DNA of 25,029 nt, from the IMG/VR virus record IMGVR_UViG_3300018080_000564, positions 1 to 25,029 of that record, one strand, 5' to 3'. The notes under the pieces were generated by a model that ran no database searches, had not been told where the DNA came from, and worked only from the letters and a program-made list of their open reading frames with translations. This stretch comes from a virus. Position numbers and translations under genes: made by a program. Of this stretch, positions 22,300-25,029 are shown piece after piece. Numbering within the stretch: the stretch's first letter is position 1; each line of letters starts with the position of its first letter.

Positions 22300-22329
22300 A
22301 TTATAACTTGAAAATCTGATATTTTCCAA
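22300..22329 (-). promoter_or_regulatory. Near-consensus promoter of the structured RNA (candidate late promoter)
   Basis: On the minus strand TTGGAA (22329-22324) is 18 bases from a perfect TATAAT (22305-22300). The stop codon TAA of the upstream helix-turn-helix gene lies within TATAAT. The predicted start is near the A at 22293, at the first hairpin. Confidence 0.65.
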
Positions 22330-22795
22330 TTATTTTCTTTCTCTGTACCGCTTTTTTTACTGTTTCGTAATTTAGATCCTGCTCTGTACTCCACTCCTTA
22401 AGAGTATCATAGTATTGTAGTTTTTGTGTTTCGATATTTAGGATCATCCACTTTTTTGATTTACATTCTGGAACTAGTGACTTCACTTTATTCTTTTGTG
22501 TCCTCATAATATGATACAGGTCTGGATAGCTGTATCTGATTTTTTCCCTCCATATTCTTATAATCTCATGAGATGTATGACATTGGTGACCTACTTCTCT
22601 AAGTGTCATTCCCGCCATTAAGCACATATATGCCTGTAGTCTTCTCATGTCTCCCTTTGAAGACTCTATGAGTCTTGATATGATTAATCTGACATCACCA
22701 TTTTCTTGTTCTTGTTTTTCTTCGTCGTTGTAAATATTTGGTTCATAGTATGACTGAGTCAGTGCGTATTTATAGTACTCACTCTCCTCTGCCAT
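22301..22795 (-). CDS. Helix-turn-helix protein with NUMOD-like tail, possible late regulator
   Basis: This 164-residue protein starts MAEESEYYKY; longer upstream starts at 22858 or 22849 overlap the neighbouring small gene and have weak ribosome binding sites. The middle holds a helix-turn-helix (RLQAYMCLMAGMTLREVGHQ, then CHTSHEIIRIWREKIR). The C-terminal 50 residues (WMILNIETQKLQYYDTLKEWS, then NYETVKKAVQRKKIIGKYQIF) resemble the NUMOD1-type DNA-binding modules of homing nucleases. Two DNA-binding parts without a nuclease motif suggest a transcription or DNA regulator. Its stop codon is part of the -10 of the next promoter, so it is the gene directly before the presumed late control region, as Q is in lambda. 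The link is positional only. Confidence 0.6.
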   Translation of the reverse strand: MAEESEYYKYALTQSYYEPNIYNDEEKQEQENGDVRLIISRLIESSKGDMRRLQAYMCLMAGMTLREVGHQCHTSHEIIRIWREKIRYSYPDLYHIMRTQKNKVKSLVPECKSKKWMILNIETQKLQYYDTLKEWSTEQDLNYETVKKAVQRKKIIGKYQIFKL

Positions 22796-22955
22796 TCTTC
22801 GTTTCCATTTTTGTAAGAAAATTAGGTGTATTTTTGAATGGAGTTTCATCCAAACCAAGTAAAAACCTATATCTCCTGTTCTCCTCCATTAGTTTGTCGC
22901 ACTGTTCTTTAATGAGTGCTAAATCCTCACTTATTTGTTTTACTAGTTCTGACAC
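22779..22955 (-). CDS. Small coiled-coil protein with GTG start, 58 residues
   Basis: The frame reads MSELVKQISEDLALIKEQC and then KLMEENRRYRFLLGLDE, with GTG at 22955 and GGAGG nine bases upstream. The first 30 residues have a heptad pattern. The stop TGA lies 14 bases inside the start of the next gene, and the 5' end overlaps the preceding gene by 29 bases. I do not recognise it. The ribosome binding site and amphipathic pattern make it more likely than chance. Confidence 0.5.
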   Translation of the reverse strand: MSELVKQISEDLALIKEQCDKLMEENRRYRFLLGLDETPFKNTPNFLTKMETKNGRGE

Positions 22956-23166
22956 GACCTATCTCCTCCCATTTTAGATTTGTATGACTCCAATCATCTC
23001 CTTTTGTGATTTGAACGAGTCTACTTTTTTCACTTCTTACTTTTTTGATTGACCATTTTGTGAAAGAGTGGTGATTGACATCCCAATATGCAGATGTATT
23101 CTTCTTCCCTTTGATTTTCTTTTTCCACTCTTTAAATATGAGTTCTTTTTTCTCTTCTAACGTCAT
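22927..23166 (-). CDS. Small basic protein, possibly HNH-related fragment
   Basis: This 79-residue protein starts MTLEEKKELIFKEWKKK at 23166, nine bases after AAGGAGG; an ATG at 23250 lies inside the previous gene without a site. It contains WDVNHHSF and ends with DDWSHTNLKWEEIGRVR, where the N-x-x-W spacing recalls the C-terminal part of phage HNH endonucleases. The usual catalytic D-H/N-N set is not complete, so it may be a DNA-binding relic or an unrelated basic protein. Confidence 0.55.
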   Translation of the reverse strand: MTLEEKKELIFKEWKKKIKGKKNTSAYWDVNHHSFTKWSIKKVRSEKSRLVQITKGDDWSHTNLKWEEIGRVRTSKTNK

Positions 23167-23206
23167 ATTACATAACCTCCTTGGTGTTTGATTTGGCTCT
23201 GCCAAA

Positions 23207-23503
23207 TTAAGACTCCATAACCTCAACTTCTCCGACTCCTTGTTCTTCACACTGCTCTCTGAGTCGTTCTAATTGTTTTTTGAGCAGTTCGTTTGCGATA
23301 TTCACTAATGGTTGAGCGAATTCTGGTTGATAGTGTCTGACATCTACATCATATGAGACTTTCAGTTGATAAAATACGTCAGTTTCTTGTATGAAGTCGT
23401 ATACAGCTATTCCAGTCTCTTGGTCGAATGAGGCTCTATTGACTGTTATATTTAGTTTCTGAGCCTCTGTGCGTAGTTTGCGGGTAATATGTGATGTTCT
23501 CAT
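23207..23503 (-). CDS. Unknown phage protein, 98 residues
   Basis: This protein begins MRTSHITRKLRTEAQKLN and has a central beta-like region (VYDFIQETDVFYQLKVSYDVDVRHYQ) described by its Tyr and Asp content, then an amphipathic helix ending EQCEEQGVGEVEVMES. AAAGGAG precedes the ATG. I know no family. It lies in a run of small unannotated genes before the late region. Confidence 0.6.
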   Translation of the reverse strand: MRTSHITRKLRTEAQKLNITVNRASFDQETGIAVYDFIQETDVFYQLKVSYDVDVRHYQPEFAQPLVNIANELLKKQLERLREQCEEQGVGEVEVMES

Positions 23504-23530
23504 TTTGTACTCCTTTCGGTATTTCCGAGG

Positions 23531-23869
23531 TTACACTCCCTGTATTTCCTGTTTCAGGATTTCTCTCATATACTCTTCTCGTTCTTTGTCCAGATCAAAG
23601 TTTTTCACTTCTTCGTGGAAATCATGCTCTGGAATCATGATATAATGTATTGGTGGTTTGTCGATAACTCTCTTAATTAGATCCACAGCTTTATTAGCTT
23701 CTTGAGGTTCTTGAGGTTGTTGATTCATTAATTGTAGTTTGAGATTGTGGATTTCCTCGTTAGCTTCATCCAGGTCTCTCATAAGTTCGTTAATGAGTGC
23801 CTGTTTCTCATATAATTGGTCATACAGTTCCTCATTCTCTTCGAGTAATTGTCTCACTCTTTTAGCCAT
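23531..23869 (-). CDS. Coiled-coil protein, unknown
   Basis: This 112-residue protein has heptad-patterned Leu, Ile, Glu and Asp from about residue 6 to 48 (QLLEENEELYDQLYEKQ as the start), a Gln/Pro-rich hinge (NQQPQEPQEANK), and a C-terminal acidic helix ending REILKQEIQGV. AGGAGAGG lies before the ATG. It is likely an oligomeric accessory protein; no function can be read from the sequence. Confidence 0.6.
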   Translation of the reverse strand: MAKRVRQLLEENEELYDQLYEKQALINELMRDLDEANEEIHNLKLQLMNQQPQEPQEANKAVDLIKRVIDKPPIHYIMIPEHDFHEEVKNFDLDKEREEYMREILKQEIQGV

Positions 23870-23886
23870 TAGTGTTCCTCTCCTTT

Positions 23887-24324
23887 TTAGAAAAATTCGT
23901 TAATTATATTACTTTCGATTGTTTCATTTTTTATCACCAATTCCAGTTCCATGGTGTCTCCACAATCATACATTGAGGACATTATATATCCACAGAATGT
24001 AATTATATCGTCATCCAACATTATGGAGAAAGTAACAAGAGCGCCTCTAACGAACATAACCGACTCCCTCATTGAGTTCTTTTTCAGTTTAATCTCCACA
24101 ATAACTCTTGTTTGCTCATATCCAGAGTGAATATTGTGAGTATGCATTGTAGTTGTCACATTTATTGTTCGATAGTTTACCAAATCGTAAATTTCGTCAG
24201 CTATTCTTATCTGATTATTGTATAGGGTGTCTCCTCGGAAGATGATTCCTATATTATTGTGAACAACTGTAGGTCCGATTATAGGTTCGATATGAGTAGT
24301 TATGTCTAGGATAGCTGATTTCAT
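23887..24324 (-). CDS. Beta-rich protein, unknown
   Basis: This 145-residue protein starts MKSAILDITTHIEP at 24324, nine bases after GGAGG; the ATG six codons earlier lies before that site. The start overlaps the stop of the preceding gene (ATGA), which confirms the choice. The sequence alternates hydrophobic and polar residues, with many Ile, Thr and Val. No domain recognised. Confidence 0.6.
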   Translation of the reverse strand: MKSAILDITTHIEPIIGPTVVHNNIGIIFRGDTLYNNQIRIADEIYDLVNYRTINVTTTMHTHNIHSGYEQTRVIVEIKLKKNSMRESVMFVRGALVTFSIMLDDDIITFCGYIMSSMYDCGDTMELELVIKNETIESNIINEFF

Positions 24325-24860
24325 TTTAGATCCTCCATACATTGCAGTCTTTTTATGATTTCGTCACTGTATTTGTATTTTCTCAGGTGATCTACGAACC
24401 AGAAGGCTAGGATATCGTCATTGACATCATCTACTCTATCTGGTGGAGTTCTGGTGATATCTACTACATATACTCCTTTTTGGAATGTTCTATGAGTAGT
24501 TGTTTTATTTGTGGTATGAACAAAGAAGATATAGAACCTATTACCACCTTGGTATGCGAGTTCTTTATATTCTTGATAATGGTGGTAATCATATCCTGTT
24601 TGGATAATTCCATTCCAATCTACCCACTTTTTCTTTTGCTTACTATCTACGTGATATGTACGTCCTCCACGTTTTACTTCGAAGTCTGGAATAGAATATT
24701 GACTTGTTTTTGAGAAATACTTTGGTGAGTTTGGTAACATACCTAATTGAAACATAGGTTTTACCAATACATCCTCTTTCTCGATTAATACATCAAACAA
24801 CACTCTTTCTACCTCCAGACCTTTATTGAAACTGTTAGTGAATTCCTTATGGCTCGACAT
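24321..24860 (-). CDS. PD-(D/E)xK-like nuclease
   Basis: This 179-residue protein has a GLEVERVLF helix with Glu16, then IPDF (Asp59), then YHVDSKQKKKW with Asp72 and Lys74. This gives the E...PD...DxK spacing of restriction-like nucleases such as phage Holliday-junction or recombination nucleases. A Tyr-rich helix (GYDYHHYQEYKELA) follows. The exact function cannot be told. GGAG lies eight bases before the ATG and falls in one arm of a hairpin (24869-24892). It overlaps the 48-residue frame upstream by 52 bases. Confidence 0.55.
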   Translation of the reverse strand: MSSHKEFTNSFNKGLEVERVLFDVLIEKEDVLVKPMFQLGMLPNSPKYFSKTSQYSIPDFEVKRGGRTYHVDSKQKKKWVDWNGIIQTGYDYHHYQEYKELAYQGGNRFYIFFVHTTNKTTTHRTFQKGVYVVDITRTPPDRVDDVNDDILAFWFVDHLRKYKYSDEIIKRLQCMEDLK

Positions 24861-24955
24861 TTTCCGTTCTCCACTTTTTGATTACAGTGGAGTAGTTCTG
24901 AAAAAGTTGTGAGAATTCCTTTATTGTTTTCTAGTTTTCCTCTTTTTTTATTCAT
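24809..24955 (-). CDS. Possible small basic protein, 48 residues
   Basis: The frame starts at ATG 24955 with GGAG ten bases upstream and begins MNKKRGKLENNKGIL. It ends at TAG inside the nuclease gene, in another frame. The basic N-terminus and ribosome binding site support it, but the 52-base overlap weakens it. Upstream, a 15-codon frame (MAHKVTPIVEINENE, 24995-24948) ends by overlapping its start and may couple its translation. Confidence 0.35.
   Translation of the reverse strand: MNKKRGKLENNKGILTTFSELLHCNQKVENGKCRAIRNSLTVSIKVWR
24869..24892 (-). promoter_or_regulatory. Hairpin covering the nuclease gene's ribosome binding site
   Basis: CTCCAC and GTGGAG pair over six bases around a 12-base loop. 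In the minus-strand RNA the 3' arm contains the GGAG of the 24860 start, so folding could block translation. Confidence 0.5.
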
Positions 24956-24965
24956 TTTCGTTAAT

Positions 24966-24979
24966 CTCCACTATTGGAG
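24966..24979 (-). promoter_or_regulatory. Hairpin covering the ribosome binding site of the 48-residue frame
   Basis: CTCCA and TGGAG pair over five bases around CTAT. In the RNA the GGAG of the 24955 start is in the 3' arm, and its flanks match those of the 24869-24892 hairpin. Confidence 0.45.
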
Positions 24980-25006
24980 TTACTTTATGAGCCATTTTTG
25001 ACGAAT

Positions 25007-25029
25007 AAGAGGTTTTAAGAGGTTTTAAG
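25007..25029 (-). repeat. 10-bp tandem repeat at the window edge
   Basis: AAGAGGTTTT occurs twice in tandem and begins a third time at the last base of the window, so the array may continue outside. It could be operator or origin-type repeats upstream of the gene block; too little is visible to say. Confidence 0.55.

Noticed and set aside
22849-22858. Longer start for the helix-turn-helix protein
   Set aside because: The ATGs lack a good site and the extension overlaps the 58-residue frame. The acidic MAEESE start next to the upstream stop fits better.

Overview
The window is the structural half of a tailed double-stranded DNA phage or prophage genome. It encodes an HK97-type capsid and a long non-contractile tail (a siphovirus layout). 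The DNA is AT-rich and most genes have strong AGGAGG-like ribosome binding sites. No gene identifies the host, so I do not name one. No integrase, repressor, endolysin or replication gene was recognised.

Layout. The left end (1-806) carries plus-strand genes: the last codons of one gene, a secreted Lys-rich protein whose 5' flank repeats its own 3' end (tandem paralogues), a rho-independent terminator and a possible 46-residue gene. From 812 to the right edge everything is on the minus strand and reads right to left. The block 24955-22301 holds small, closely packed genes: a PD-(D/E)xK-like nuclease, a beta-rich protein, a coiled-coil protein, several unknowns and a helix-turn-helix protein with a NUMOD-like tail. 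The non-coding block 22017-22300 follows. Next come small and large terminase, portal, prohead protease with a long acidic tail, two paralogous major capsid proteins, and a strong terminator. After that are connector, head closure, gp10-like protein, tail terminator, tail tube, tail assembly chaperone with a -1 frameshift, tape measure, distal tail/baseplate proteins, three Ser-rich adhesin-like proteins, a membrane coiled-coil protein, small tail proteins and a repeat-domain receptor-binding module.

Most unusual content. (1) Between the helix-turn-helix gene and the terminase genes lies a near-consensus promoter whose -10 contains that gene's stop codon. It is followed by about 230 nt of dense, perfectly paired hairpins with a possible kissing interaction, then a rho-independent terminator. 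The order regulator - promoter - structured short RNA - terminator - late genes matches the architecture of the lambda Q/pR'/6S RNA/tR' late switch, without visible homology. It could be a late-gene antitermination leader, a trans-acting RNA or a packaging RNA/site. (2) Ser-rich tags (runs of Ser broken by E, EG, ED or DY) occur in eight predicted virion proteins, including both capsid proteins and the tail terminator. They use mixed Ser codons, suggesting selection at the protein level. (3) Two capsid genes in tandem share not only protein sequence but also a 5' leader motif. (4) TTGACA boxes recur in the minus-strand intergenic gaps, mostly without a -10 partner.
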